From Micropterus salmoides (Eukaryota > Chordata > Actinopteri > Centrarchiformes > Centrarchidae), in contig NW_024041150.1 of assembly GCF_014851395.1 (NCBI RefSeq), positions 38,389,585-38,453,584 on the forward strand: DNA of 64,000 bases, written 5' to 3'. The position numbers were made by a program, and so were the translations under genes. Below are positions 21,275 to 33,000 of the stretch, piece after piece. The notes under the pieces were generated by a model. The model did not search any database and was not told where the DNA came from. It saw nothing but the letters and a program-made list of their open reading frames with translations. Position 1 is the stretch's first letter, and each line of letters starts with the position of its first letter.

Positions 21275-23427
21275 TTGTGAAAACATCACAGCTAGGTTTA
21301 GGCACAATAACTACTCTGTTAGGATAGAAAGAAATCATGGTTGGGGTTACATTAACTATGTTAGGTACGCTACTTATGAAACTTATGTAAGTGTAATCAC
21401 TTAAAATGAGTAATGTTGACTTTTGTTTCAGGAAATCAACACTGACCTCCTGGGTCAAAATCTAGTTTCTGACCCACCAACCCATTCAGCCCAACCACCT
21501 CATTGCTCTGACTTTTCTGCTTATATATAGCTGTACTTTTAACATTGAACAATGGCATTGAAGAGCTTCCCCCAGTGTGTTGAAATATAACACTCTGGGG
21601 CACCTTGTGCATTCGTACCAGACACCAAAGTACTTGACAAAGCATCCATATGTGACACCCTGGGAATAAAAACGGGTTGTTTTAAAAGTAGGCTGACACT
21701 TTTAGGAGTGATGTTTTGCATGAAAGAAGAATATCTTTTTGTACTCAAATAAATGCGATGTAAAGATCAGTCAGGATAACATATTCTCGTCAAGGGAAAC
21801 ATCACTTATTTTACACATCAAAATTAACAGCTTTGTTTGAATTTTTTTTCTATATTTAATGTTTATTTCTATGGACAAATTGCATGAACCAGTGCTACAT
21901 ACCACAGCAATTATAGCCTCAGCTAGTTTTCAAGACTGAACAATAAAACACATGAAGAACAAAAAACACTTTTATATATATATAAAAGATATACTGAAAC
22001 TATAAAAAGCTTTAATTATTACTTTTTAATTCCTTCATGAGGGCACAGTCTGTATATTTGTGAATAAAAAGGCAATTTTGTTACTGTATAAAATGGTTGT
22101 GTTGATGTATGTGTATAATAAGACTTCCGTCAATAATGATGTGCTGGATCCGTCCATAGCTCTGAGGACTTGTAGTGGTGTAGATGTTTCTGATGGTCTG
22201 CAGGTGAGCTGCTATGATTGACTGGTTTAAATGATTGCCTTGGTAGTTACTGGTTTGTGATTGGTTGTTTCAGTAATACTGTAAATCCAGTTGCTACCAG
22301 CTCTTATGGGTCTTTGTCCATTTCTAATGCTCTGCTGTTTGTTATTTTAATTTAGTTCACAAACCTTTTGTAGCCAAGAGATTTTGGCCTGGGTGCCCTT
22401 GTTGTTTGTACTGTTCTACTCATTGGAGTTAAAAGGTGTTGCGTGAATATGAATACATATATACAGCCAGCAGCCATTTAGCTTAGCATAAAGACTGGAA
22501 AAAGTCTGTCCAAAAGGTAACACAATCTGCAATCCTGCATATAATCCAATATAAAACCACAACATGCTGTTATTGCACCATGGGTTTTTTTATATTAAAC
22601 AAATGATATGTAATATGTTAAATGTGCTGATGTTACAGAGTCAGGGAAGCTGTTTTCACCTGTTCCCAGTCTTAATGCTAAGCTAAGCTAACTGGCTGTA
22701 GTTTCATATTTACCACACAGACATGAGAGATGTCAATCTGAATATGTAACTCTTGGCTCAAAAGAAACTATGCATATTTTTCAAATACCAAACCACAGGA
22801 ATTACCACTTATACTGCAAAATATAATCTAATCGTGTACCTGTTTTTAATGCAGTTACAATTGTTTAAAAATGTTGATTTACTTTACAATGTCAGTTTAA
22901 AATCTGACATGATTTTAGTACAGAGGACTTTTGGCATTTTTGTAGATTTTAAAAGTAGCACAATTTCACCTCTTTGTTTCCACTTCTGAGAAATACATCA
23001 CCTAGTTTCGGTACAGATACAAATACGGAATATACAGATAAAATCACCACAACTGACCTAAATCCACAGAAAAGGCTGATTCAGTAAATTCTGGCAAGAG
23101 ATGAAATGTCAAATGGAAAAAAAAATATAGACCTCTAGACTAAAACTTCACACCTCTCACACACGGCTGAATAATAAAAACAAGCAAACCACAAACACGT
23201 CTCTCAAAAAACACACACTCTCATGCTACCCCCCCACACTTCCTTTTCACACTCAAGAGCAGTATTTGACAAAATTGTACAGTATAATGTGTCGCAGTTA
23301 CAATCCAACATCAGTTTACACCGTTATCTAAACAAGACTACTCTGAGAGCAATAAAAGGCCCATCTGCATTATTCCCTGAAGCACACATGTGAATAATCA
23401 AATGAATAATGGCTATATTCGTCTTAC
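21275..23427. other. Intergenic region between two convergent Ig genes
   Basis: The 2.1 kb region contains one MITE-like repeat (22464-22701), AT-rich sequence and no convincing coding exon. The 3' ends of the single-V gene (+) and the Fc-receptor-like gene (-) face each other here. Confidence 0.5.
22464..22701. mobile_element. MITE-like element with AGCTTAGCAT inverted ends
   Basis: The left end AGCCAGCAGCCATTTAGCTT is mirrored by the right end AATGCTAAGCTAAGCTAACT, GGCTGTAG. The interior phrase TCACCTGTTCCCAGTCTTAA is typical of a widespread teleost non-autonomous element. The length is about 238 bp. Confidence 0.65.
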
Positions 23428-23499
23428 CTGCGTCAGTTTCAGGGTCATCCATTATAAATGTTATTGGTCACACCTGTGCTTCTCCGACCACTCTCCTGC
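23428..23499 (-). CDS. Possible last exon of the Fc-receptor-like gene
   Basis: A pyrimidine-ended acceptor (CATTATTCCCAG) and a strong donor (GCAG/GTAAGA) bound 72 bases. Continuing in phase 1 gives a short tail and a stop within the exon. All three frames stop here, so it would be terminal coding plus UTR. The alternative frame ending VTNNIYNG resembles a receptor tail but needs an additional exon between 25934 and 23499 that I could not find. Confidence 0.3.
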
Positions 23500-26400
23500 C
23501 TGGGAATAATGTGGAAGAAGAAAGAAAGAGAGGAAGAAAGTGTAAGAAAAAATTCGAGAGAGATTAAATTCGCTTATTTGCTTCTTGTTTATGTTGTAAT
23601 GGCTCTAACATTACTATCAAAAATTGTGATTAATGGTGTTACGAACCTCAGATGGAAGTCCAGGGGGAGGAGGTAAGTGACAATAATGTGTTCAGGGATT
23701 TAAGGAAAGGAGGACACAGATTTAGGTTCAAATAAAAAGGGCATTTATTTACAGCCAAAGATCTAACAAAAAGGTTTCTCTCAAAGAGTCAAACACAAAA
23801 CAACTTCCTAGAAAGGGAATTGATAATAGAAAGTCCTGATGACAGACAGAAAAAGTGAGCGTGAGCAGTCTTAAACACACGATCACATTGTGGAAACAAA
23901 AGGTACAACAACACACTCTATAGAGTTAACCAATTAACCACTGTTGCCACTGTAGGTTGCACGCGATCATGTCCACTGACTCTGCTCACTTTTTCTACTG
24001 ACTGTCTCTGCTAATTCACGCGTTTTTGGATACTGTAAAAATAATGTATTATTTGCTCAATTTGTAGACACATTTGCGTTCGTTGAAGAATTTCTGACTT
24101 CATTGTGTCTCATCAAAGTCTGAAATCAAACCCTGTGTATGCACGGTTATTGTCCTACTAACAGTCAACGTTGCTTACTTTTAAAAAAATGACCTAGATA
24201 ATTCCCATCACCCCCATGCTTAACCACACATTGACCATAGAGGTGGTGAAAGGTTCCTGTAATGTTCATATTTCCTTTGAAAGGCACTAACAAACTACTT
24301 TGTCCATTAGTCTTGTCTTAAAGTTTTGCGATAGTTATACAGACAACAAGTGAAGTGAAACAACACTAAAAAAAACAGCATAGTCTGAAGGAATAAGATG
24401 ACAGGGAGGCTATGTAGGAAGCTTGGTAAAAGAATGCATCAAAAGATCAATCATCTATCCAGGATTTGGTAACCAGACTTATCAAACAGCCACCAAAATG
24501 CAGCAGATCCTTAAACTCAGCACTTGGTAAAAGTAGATCCCCAGGACCTCCTGTGGTCTCATGTGATGTCCCTTTTGACCAGTTTACAAGACTAGACAAC
24601 TATTTCCATGATGACATCGTCGCTGCCTCTTCTTTCTGCAACCATCTGAGCTGCCATGAAAAGAGGGAGATACACATCACCAGCTACACTTACAATATGT
24701 CAGTATCAGTAATAACCATCAGGTGAAAACTTTACTTGGATTAAGATGTTTGGATTTCTTTTAAGAGCAACCTGTTAAAGCTCTTTCAGCTCAGAGTCTG
24801 ATTAATAACCGAAAGAGTCTCCTGCACATTATGTTGCAATGTTGGAGTTTACCCACAACCGCTAACCTAGATTTGTTGGTCATGATAATAGCTGGTACAC
24901 CTTTACGGCTATCATTGTTTGAATACTGCAGTGCAACTGGGCTTTGAGCCCTTATTTTTGTAACAGCTTCAACGTATAACATGTGCAATAAAAACAGTGT
25001 TTGCCCAGACAAAGATGTGCCAATCTGTAGTGCTAATTTAATCTGGTTCTGGTGTTGAGCTCCTTGACATTTAAGCTTTTAAGCTTAGACATTTCATCTT
25101 TGTGTGACAAATTCAGAAAAACAGTAAATGAAAATTGGGGATATGTGACAAATGCAGCATTTGAGAGAAACTCTTGAATTGGCACATAAAAAGAAAAACA
25201 CATTCCGTTAAATCCACCTAACAACTGCTACCACGTCTTCATCTTCTAATAATGCCTTGAAAATGACAAAATAACCCTCCTTTTCAAACAAACAAACAAA
25301 ACAGCAGCGTTAGAAAGAATAATGAAATGAAACAAAGGTTAGTGCCACTTAAACAGGACGTTTGCTTGAGGTCTATAATGTAATTGGCGTGTGGTGTCAA
25401 ACAGGTGGACTGATTACAGGTTACATGTTTAAAGGTGTACGTAGGATCTCATGGTTTAATATGGACTTAACTGGAGTAAAACCTTACACAGACTAGACCA
25501 TTAACAATCAGGTCCATGTAAACTGGTGTCTTCAGCTGACTGATGTTAGATTTAAATATGTAAGTGTGAGTTGAGAAACATTTGCCCTGAATCGGGTGGT
25601 GATGGTGCAGTGGATAAGACACTTGCCTTTGGTGTGAAAGACCCGGATTCAAATCCACTGTGAGACACCAATGTGTCCCTGAGCAAGACACTTAACCCCT
25701 AGCTGCTCCAGAGGCGTGTGGCCTCTGATATGTATAGCAACTGTAAGTCGCTTTGGATGAAAGCATCAGCTAAATGAATAAATGTAAATGAATAATGGTT
25801 ATAGAAAGTAAGCAAAAGTAGGTAGAAGAGTCGTTCAGGAACCAAGCACAGAGAGCTAACAGCACAGTTCTGTTGTTATTGTAATTATATGTTCTGATTT
25901 GCCAACATTAGACACAAGCAATAGTGGTCTTACCCCTCTTCCTGTCTCTGTATATGAGTCCCAGTAAGACTGTAGACAGCATGTAAGGAATTCCCACCAC
26001 CAGATGACACATCAGTCTGAAGACAGAGTCTGAACTGGAAGTTGCCATCGGAGCTGACGACGAAGGTGGAAGAGAAGCTGTAGATATAAATAAACGAAAC
26101 ACTAAATGAGATTACATTTCATTATTAGCGTTCTACATATTTGAACTCCTTGGTTTACGTTCAATCTTAATGGGTTTGTATTGTTTATATTGTACAGTGG
26201 CGTACAAGAGAATTGCACTCCAAAAGATCAGGGGCACCAAGTCAGAAAAAAATACTAATTCTTGCGCAATCAGGACTTAAAAATGTTTTATGGAATATCA
26301 AACAACATGTGCAGAGCACTGCAGGATCAAAAGGTAAGTCAATATGTTCAGGCTTACAAGCAGACAGGCAGGTATCTAGGTGGGCATGCAGGTCAAGCAG

Positions 26401-28257
26401 AGGAATAGTGGGATAACAAAGATGATGTCAGCAGCATTTATTCATATCCTTTCTTTAAAAAGAGTCCAACAATGTAATGTTAAATTTTTAAAAAAAAAGG
26501 TTGTAAGCAAAATGCAGGTCTCCAATGTTGTCCTTACAACAACACATTACATTATCTCACAAACCCCACACCTCTCACACTTTTGTAAATATTTGATCAT
26601 ATCTTTTCATGTGAGAATATTGAAGAAATGGCACTTTGCTACAACGTAAAGTTGTGAGTGTACAGCTTGTTTGTAACGGTGTAAATTTGCTGTCCCCTCA
26701 AAATAACACATCACACACGCTGGCAACAACAGTGAGGACAACCCTAAGAGTTATCACATGAAAATATATAATCAAATGTTTACAAAAATATGAGGGGTGT
26801 ACTCACTTTTGTCAGATACTGTGTATGTTTGACCAACTCTTTCTCAGTTATACAACACCTGTAGACTTTTTTCTCACCATCAACAGCCAGCCAGGTGAAT
26901 AGTGATTCTCCACCCCCGGAGATGCTACACTTGTAGAGCCCTTCATCAGATTTGGAAGCACCGTGAATGGTCATCTCTCCTGTGGAGTTGGTGCTGATGG
27001 AACGGTCATCTTTATAGAAAATAAACCTGTGGTCGGTGGAGTTCTTCTTCTCAGCTTTGCAGCGCAGAGTCACAGCAGCTCCCTCCGACACAGGGAGGGC
27101 AGGACTCTCTAGGACCACAGTACGATCTTCAGAAAAGAAAGAAACTCATTTTGTGCTTTCATTAAAGTCTTTTTTTTCTTATATCAAAAGGTTCATTTCT
27201 AACTTTACTTTGTAGTTCAAAATCTGCTCCTATGTAAAGTCAGATCTATTAAATGCAGATTTAACTCTTGTTTCCAGTGTGCAGTACCAGTGATGGTGAT
27301 GTTGACGCCGTTGCTCCTCTCCCCGTTTAAAGACTCACACCAGTACACCCCGCTGTCAGACGGGTAGGTGTTCCCGATGAGGCAGGTGGAGCCCGACAGG
27401 GCCGTGCCCCAGCCGGAGGAGCAGGGTCTGACCCCACCCTTCGACGTTTTCCTCTTCACTTTCCAGCCGGTTGAGTTCATCTGATCCTTGCAGCTCAGAG
27501 AGATGGACTCGTACCTGAAGAACTGAGACCTGTCAGGGCTGACCTGAAGACAGGCTGCACAGAGGGGGGAGATAGGAAGGGAAGAAGAAGAGGAAGGGAG
27601 GATTGAGGGGAAGAATTAAAGGGGAAAATGAAAGAAAAAAGCAAACAAGAAATGAAGAGAAGAAAAAAAGAAAAAGGAAAGAAGGAAGCAAACAAGTGAT
27701 GAAAGAATAGGCAGGTGGAAATAAGGGAGAACAAATAAATAAATCAAAGGAAGAAAGAAAGTAACAAGTAAAGTTAAATAAGCCAGGAAGAAAGAAATGG
27801 AGGAAAAAAATCGAATATAGGAAGAGAGCAGAGAGTGAGAAAAGAAGGTAGAAGAAAGTGAAAGTAGAAAACAGGAATACAGTAATACAAAAGCACAAAA
27901 AAGAAAGTGTAAAAAGAAAGGAGGGTAGAATGAAAATTAAAAGTGTGATGAATGAAAACAAACGAGAGAGGCGGGGAAAGATGAAGACAGATTGGGAGAA
28001 CGGAAGGGATAGAAAAATAAAGAAATGATGAAACAGAGGAATAGAAAAATAGCACGAGAAGCAAGAATGAATCAAAAAAGACAAAAATGTAAACAAATGC
28101 AAATAAATTAAGTCAGTGATTTTTTAATTCAGAAAGACCTTAAAATATCTGTTAGCAGCATGTGAAGAGACTCTGGGGGGTTAGATTATTTTTTTATTCT
28201 ACACATCAAAGAGAGTTTGTACTCACACAGCACCAGGCAGAACGGTGTTAACTGCAT
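23428..28257 (-). CDS. Fc-receptor-like membrane protein with two Ig domains
   Basis: Exons: 28257-28227 (signal start, MQLTPFCLVL), 27554-27288 (Ig1), 27126-26878 (Ig2), 26077-25934 (stalk and membrane), and a probable last exon ending near 23428. All joins are phase 1. Ig1 has SLSCKDQ...YWCES with two additional cysteines (RPCSS, STCLIG). Ig2 has TLRCKAE...YKCSI. The membrane exon has a Ser-rich stalk, then CHLVVGIPYMLSTVLLGLIY, then a basic stop-transfer (RDRKRG). Two Ig domains of C2 type plus a short signal exon resemble fish Fc-receptor-like or CD22-like genes; ligand unknown. The tail exons are unresolved. A 530-base polypurine tract fills the first intron. I see no ITIM in the exons I could place. 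Confidence 0.75.
25597..25793 (+). repeat. tRNA-derived SINE, full-length-like
   Basis: A-box TGGTGCAGTGG, B-box-like GGATTCAAATCC, the body GTGTCCCTGAGCAAGACACT and GTCGCTTTGGATGAAAGC, and an AAATGAATAAATGTAAATG tail. This is the best-preserved copy in the window. Confidence 0.85.
25934..26077 (-). CDS. Fc-receptor-like gene, stalk and transmembrane exon
   Basis: A 144-base exon: Ser/Pro-rich stalk (PPSSSAPMATSSSD), hydrophobic segment with one His (MCHLVVGIPYMLSTVLLGLI), then YRDRKRG at a GTAAG donor. No acidic or basic residue sits in the middle of the membrane segment, so pairing with an FcR-gamma-type adaptor is not suggested by charge. Confidence 0.8.
26878..27126 (-). CDS. Fc-receptor-like gene, Ig domain 2 exon
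   Basis: The 249-base exon has phase 1 at both ends. It includes LPVSEGAAVTLRCKAEK, FIFYKDDRSI and KSDEGLYKCSISG. This is the C2-type second domain pattern of Fc receptors, in which Phe/Tyr replaces the usual Trp (FYKDD). N-glycosylation candidates: NST twice. Confidence 0.9.
27288..27554 (-). CDS. Fc-receptor-like gene, Ig domain 1 exon
   Basis: The 267-base exon has phase 1 at both ends. It contains SISLSCKDQ, GWKVKRKTSKGGV, PSDSGVYWCES and NITITG. The Cys-Trp-Cys core is complete. The additional pair (VRPCSS and GSTCLIG) may form a second disulfide. It is GC-rich relative to its surroundings. Confidence 0.88.
27560..28085 (+). repeat. Polypurine (GA-rich) tract
   Basis: About 525 bases consist almost only of A and G on the plus strand (GAAGAAAG-type words), in intron 1 of the Fc-receptor-like gene. 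The 189-codon open frame on the opposite strand is a by-product (Phe/Ser/Leu-only protein). Confidence 0.95.
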
Positions 28258-29444
28258 CCTGTCCCACCACCAACTGAAGGACAGACAAACAGCCTGGTGT
28301 CTGCACTTCCTTTCTGAGAAACTCCCACCTCACATAATTTGCCTCTCTGCTGTGTGATATACAGATGACATGTCAACATTTTCTTCATCTTCCCCTAAAG
28401 GAAATTGCACAAAACAAAACCTTAAATTAATCAGTCTAATTAAACACTATCTTAAATATAGAGCGTGAACCAAGTGACATATTAGCAACTTCTTTATTTA
28501 ATATCAAACCAATTACAAAACTTTTGAAAAGCTGACTGCTGGTGGATTAAAACCTCCACCTAAGATACAATGTGAGAACCAAAAGAAACTGCAGGGTAAT
28601 AACTGACTCACTAGGGGGCGCCCTTTTTATTATTGTGTGAATGTAGGAAACACCATAATTATATAAATAAAGTGCTTTATTTCATGACAATGTAGTGGAA
28701 ATAAAAAGCTTTAAAACACATACAAAAATGTAATTCTTATTTACATCACATATTATACAACAATTAAAATATTTAAATTAAATTAATATTCAGTACTTAC
28801 TTACTTACTACTATTACAAGTACAAAGTGATTTTAAATAAAAAGGTCCCCATAGATACCAACCCAGACATCAAATCTTATTATAAGACATTACAAGATGC
28901 AATACATTTTTTAAAATAAAAATATGCTTAACATTTGTAGAAAGCAGAAAGATGCAGCTGCACACAGACAAATGCATCAGACTGGGGAACAACCCTGAAA
29001 GTTTCAAGAGGACAAAAAATGACTTTTCATCTACTTGTCCGCTTTCCTTTCCTGTTTGTGCCACTTCCAAAGATTTTCATATAGACGTACCCTCCATAAG
29101 AGGCAGGTTGTTTAAGAGACACTCTTAACCAGCAGGTAACGTGTAGTAGCCTACAGATCCACCTTACAAACCAAGCTAGCTTGAACAAAAAAATAAAGCG
29201 TTTTTTAATATGAAATATCAAGTTAGCAACAGAAATGATGACGCAAAGGTCTGCTAGTTTAATACAAATGATTTCAACTTCACACCTGAGCTGTTAGAAA
29301 GAATCTAACAGGGATGAAGGATAAGGGAGAGCTTATTTTCATATAGACAACCATGTTTCATTAAAGAATCAGTTCACCGTTGAATTACAAACATCACACC
29401 TCCCTTACTGCTGGTTGTATCTGACCAAGCAGATAGTTTTGTTT

Positions 29445-30094
29445 TTATTTGCTTGATTTTAACTGATGTGTGCTCTTTTTTGATGAAATTAATGGCTCTG
29501 ATTCCTCGGTTAAACCCTCCAGGGGGGTGAAGCGGTTACGGTGCAGGGTTGGGGATGGAAGCGTTAAGGAATGTCTGCGCTGAAGCTTGGGATGGTTTGG
29601 ACGAGGCTGAGCACTGGGCTCACTTATGGAACGACTGAGCTTTGTCTTTGAAGTGTTTGCTGAAAAAGAACCGTACGACGCTGGAATACCAAAGTCCAAA
29701 ACAGCGGGGCTGCAGTTGTTGTGACGCTTTCCAGAGATTGGGCGGGCAGTTTGTGGATTACTGTTTGGTCGTGAGATGCTCGGCGTCGGACCCTGATTCT
29801 GGGGTAAGCTGTCAGATATTGGTGGGCTGCAGTCGGCCGACGCTGCAGGACTGCAGACAATCGTTGGCTGTTCAAGCTGGCAAATAACAGAACATGGGTG
29901 AGATTTTAATTTGCGCTGTAGTTGGCGGATGGTCTCCTCTCTCTCATGAAGCTTTGACTTGAGGTCATCCAGCTCTCTTGTCAGCCTCTCAATGCTGCTG
30001 TTTGCCACGTTGTCAGCACCCACACTCAGAAGTGGTTCATTTCCAGGGGTACCAGTGAATGTACTGTGACCCGACGACTGTTTTTTTCCTTCCA
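29445..30094 (-). CDS. Gene A cytoplasmic exon (coiled coil, Ser/Pro-rich, dileucine end)
   Basis: A single 650-base exon ends at TAA 29447-29445. Residues about 35-70 form heptads (IERLTRELDDLKSKLHEREE, TIRQLQRKL). Later parts include RSISEPSAQPRP, which fits the 14-3-3 mode-1 consensus RSxSxP, and RRHSLTLPSP, a basophilic-kinase style site. TEESEPLISS near the end fits the acidic dileucine sorting motif [DE]xxxL[LI]. I recognise no known domain. A conserved TTTATT (AATAAA on this strand) lies at 28676-28681, well downstream. Confidence 0.88.
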
Positions 30095-33000
30095 CTGCGT
30101 GAACACAACAAAACACGCAGTTAGTTTCACATTAATCTTTTATTTAAGAATAATTCCATATGTCCACATTTCAGCTGTTAACTTGGTCAATATAATGTTA
30201 TAAAAATTGATGGACATGAAGTCAAAGCAGAGAATATGCTGCTCAAATTGTGATAACAGCCTGGAATTACCCTTTAAAAAGGAGGGCACTTCCTTGTAGT
30301 TCTTGCTTGACACCTGGTGACTTTTGTCTGACTGCTGCCTCCCGAGTGGAGCTGAGCTGCCATCTTGTGGAACTCTTATGTTACTACAAGATGCTAAACT
30401 CACCAAGCCAGAGGGCTATGTTGAACCACACATGCTGCTTTTTCTAATCAAGGGGTGAGTTTCTATATTAAATACAGTTTTGTCTCAGTGTTAGCGACTT
30501 ACCAGATCTGCCACATCTCTTCCATAACATCACAGCTAATCCACATAATGTTGCAGACAGAAGTAAAATGGCCTCTCCAACAGCGATGGCAGTCATTAGG
30601 GAGCAGGAACGTACGTAGTCATCTGGAATGACAATAAACATGATGCTGGCATAATAAATACAATAAATCCCACAAGGAGACGACATGACTGGACTGTTAT
30701 CAGGAGCAGATTTCAGTTTGCTTTCCGCTGCCTGCTATTTGTTTCCCTCCAATCAAGAGGATGAGCTTCTCTTGCCAGGCCGTGGTGGCGTGAAGTCTGT
30801 ATGTTCATTATGTTCCATAAAATATCAGACACCACAAACATTAAGAAAAATGATGATGAAACTCTGCTGTAACAACTTAAAGTGTGACCTGAGGTGTGTT
30901 GTTTAAGCTGCAGTTTACCTGGTATGAGGATCTGAGTGTCCCTGGTCTGGTTGATCTCTGGCTGGTGAACTATGCAGGTGACCCTGTGATGATAGACATT
31001 CAATTAACTTTAAATTTAGTTTATGACAAAGAGTCTATGCTCTAGACCTGGTCTAAATGAAAAGTGCAACGAGATGACTTATGTAATACTGTGCGCTATA
31101 TAAATAAAATTCAATTGAATGATCATACAAGTAATGTTTTTTTTATACGAAAGAAAAAAAGCATTTGGTCTTGTTGAGTCACTCTGTGTATTTGTTTAGA
31201 TTTTAAAAGTTTTTAAATTCTCTTTTTCACCCCTATGACTCCACGATTCAAGCCATATTTGTTACTGTGGTCTGCACACATAAACACATTCAATTTATTT
31301 GGTCTCAGCACACCCCACCCACCGCCTTACTCTGACTTGTCATTTATTTACTACATCTACTTTTAGTGTTAAACAATGCAGGTCTTCTCAATGTGTTAAA
31401 AAGTGATGCTAAGGGATCCTGACCATGCATCAATATGTGACGGCTTAAGAGCGCAGGTTGGTTTTTGCACAAGTTTGAATTTGCGCTTGAGTAATAAACT
31501 GAATTTAAACCTGTTGGTAGGATGCTGGAGAGTCACTCTTTGTGTCACAGTGTAACACCCTCTGGCATCTTGATCTCTTTTTGGGGCTTCAGCAGGGATG
31601 TTGTTTCCCTGATCATCCACAAATGTGATCTCAGACTCCGGCAGCCAGCAGTCACACCGAATAGTCACTCCTGTATGTTCAGCTGAAGACACTGAGGGTT
31701 TCTGCTCAGAAACTGTATGAAAACAAGAATTACGCAACATGTGAGCTTTGAATGTTCCATTCAACTTTTCTGTAAGACCTTATCAAATATTAATTAGGAT
31801 AATAATTAAATAAGACATTTTATATTCTTTCTCTAGGGCAAAATAATTAGTTCAACATTTGAGAGAACAGAAGAGTTTTGGTTACAGCATGTGGGTTCAA
31901 AGGCAGTTTCCACCCACATGTAAGTTAATAACTAGCCATTTAAGTGTTCGGTATCAGTATCACACCTGACCCAGTTGGAAAAGTGACAGCTAAAGCTGTA
32001 TTGTCTGTCTTTGTTTTTTTCCACACACTCAAGAGAGACAGCAGGGACAGGAAGTTTGCCCTGAGCAATGTACGCTGAGTAAATAGGGCGGGGTCGTGCT
32101 CAAGCCTGAATGAGGTCAGTTGCTCGTGAAGTTTTATGGTCATTTCATGGTCATATCATGATAATCATTTACTATGATTACATGCACACTAATTTTCCAC
32201 TATTTTTCCTAATTTGATATGGGTCACATGAACAGCATCTTGTGTTTGGATATTCTATGGCCTTATTCTTAAGTGGCATTTTCTGAATGTGGGATTTGCC
32301 GGTATTATTCAGGTTTTAGGAGCAGTCTTTGAACATATACAGTATACAGCACATTCATAACATGTGTCTCATTTGAGGTTTGTAAACACACCACCTAACC
32401 AACACTTTGTTCCAACAGGCTAGGGTGGAGTCACATGCACAGAAAAAAAGAAGGAAGGACTTGGCTCTCAATAGGTAGATTTTGGGTGTAGCTGTGAGAC
32501 GTGCGTCATAATGTTAATCAAAGTACGGACGTCTGCAAAGGGGAAGATTAATGGAATAATAACTTTCATTAGTCATGTAAACAGTTTGGAGCATTGTCTT
32601 TTCTAGGAATATGTTGTGCATGTACACGTAGTCACTGTTGTTGTGCGTTTTTGACCGGGTTCAGGTTTGAAGCACTCCATGTTAGAAACAGGGAAGTTTT
32701 AGGTGACAGTGAGCTGCAGCTGCAAAACCTCTTTAAAAAAAACACTTGACTGGACGTACCCACTGTAAGCTCCACAGTCGTAGTCTCCCAGGGGGCGTTC
32801 TGCCAGAGCCTCATGCAGCGGTATGTCCCTGCATCTGACAGCTGCACGTTGGAGATCCTTAACGAGATGTTTCCATTTTTCAGCTCTTTCATGATGAGGC
32901 TCGTCCTGTACTCGAAGGCCGGGTTCTTCATCTCATACGTCTCACAGCCATCCCGGTACAAGAAGATGACGTCTGGCTGCAGGCCTTTCTTGGACCACTC

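Noticed and set aside
25600..25680. A-box and B-box sequences suggesting a tRNA gene
   Set aside because: They belong to a SINE with a long shared body also found at 9173, 613 and 50569, and no cloverleaf can be completed.
27533..28102. 189-codon open frame on the minus strand, rich in Phe, Ser and Leu
   Set aside because: It is a by-product of the polypurine tract: no stop-forming words occur in TTC/TCT repeats. It has no domain character.
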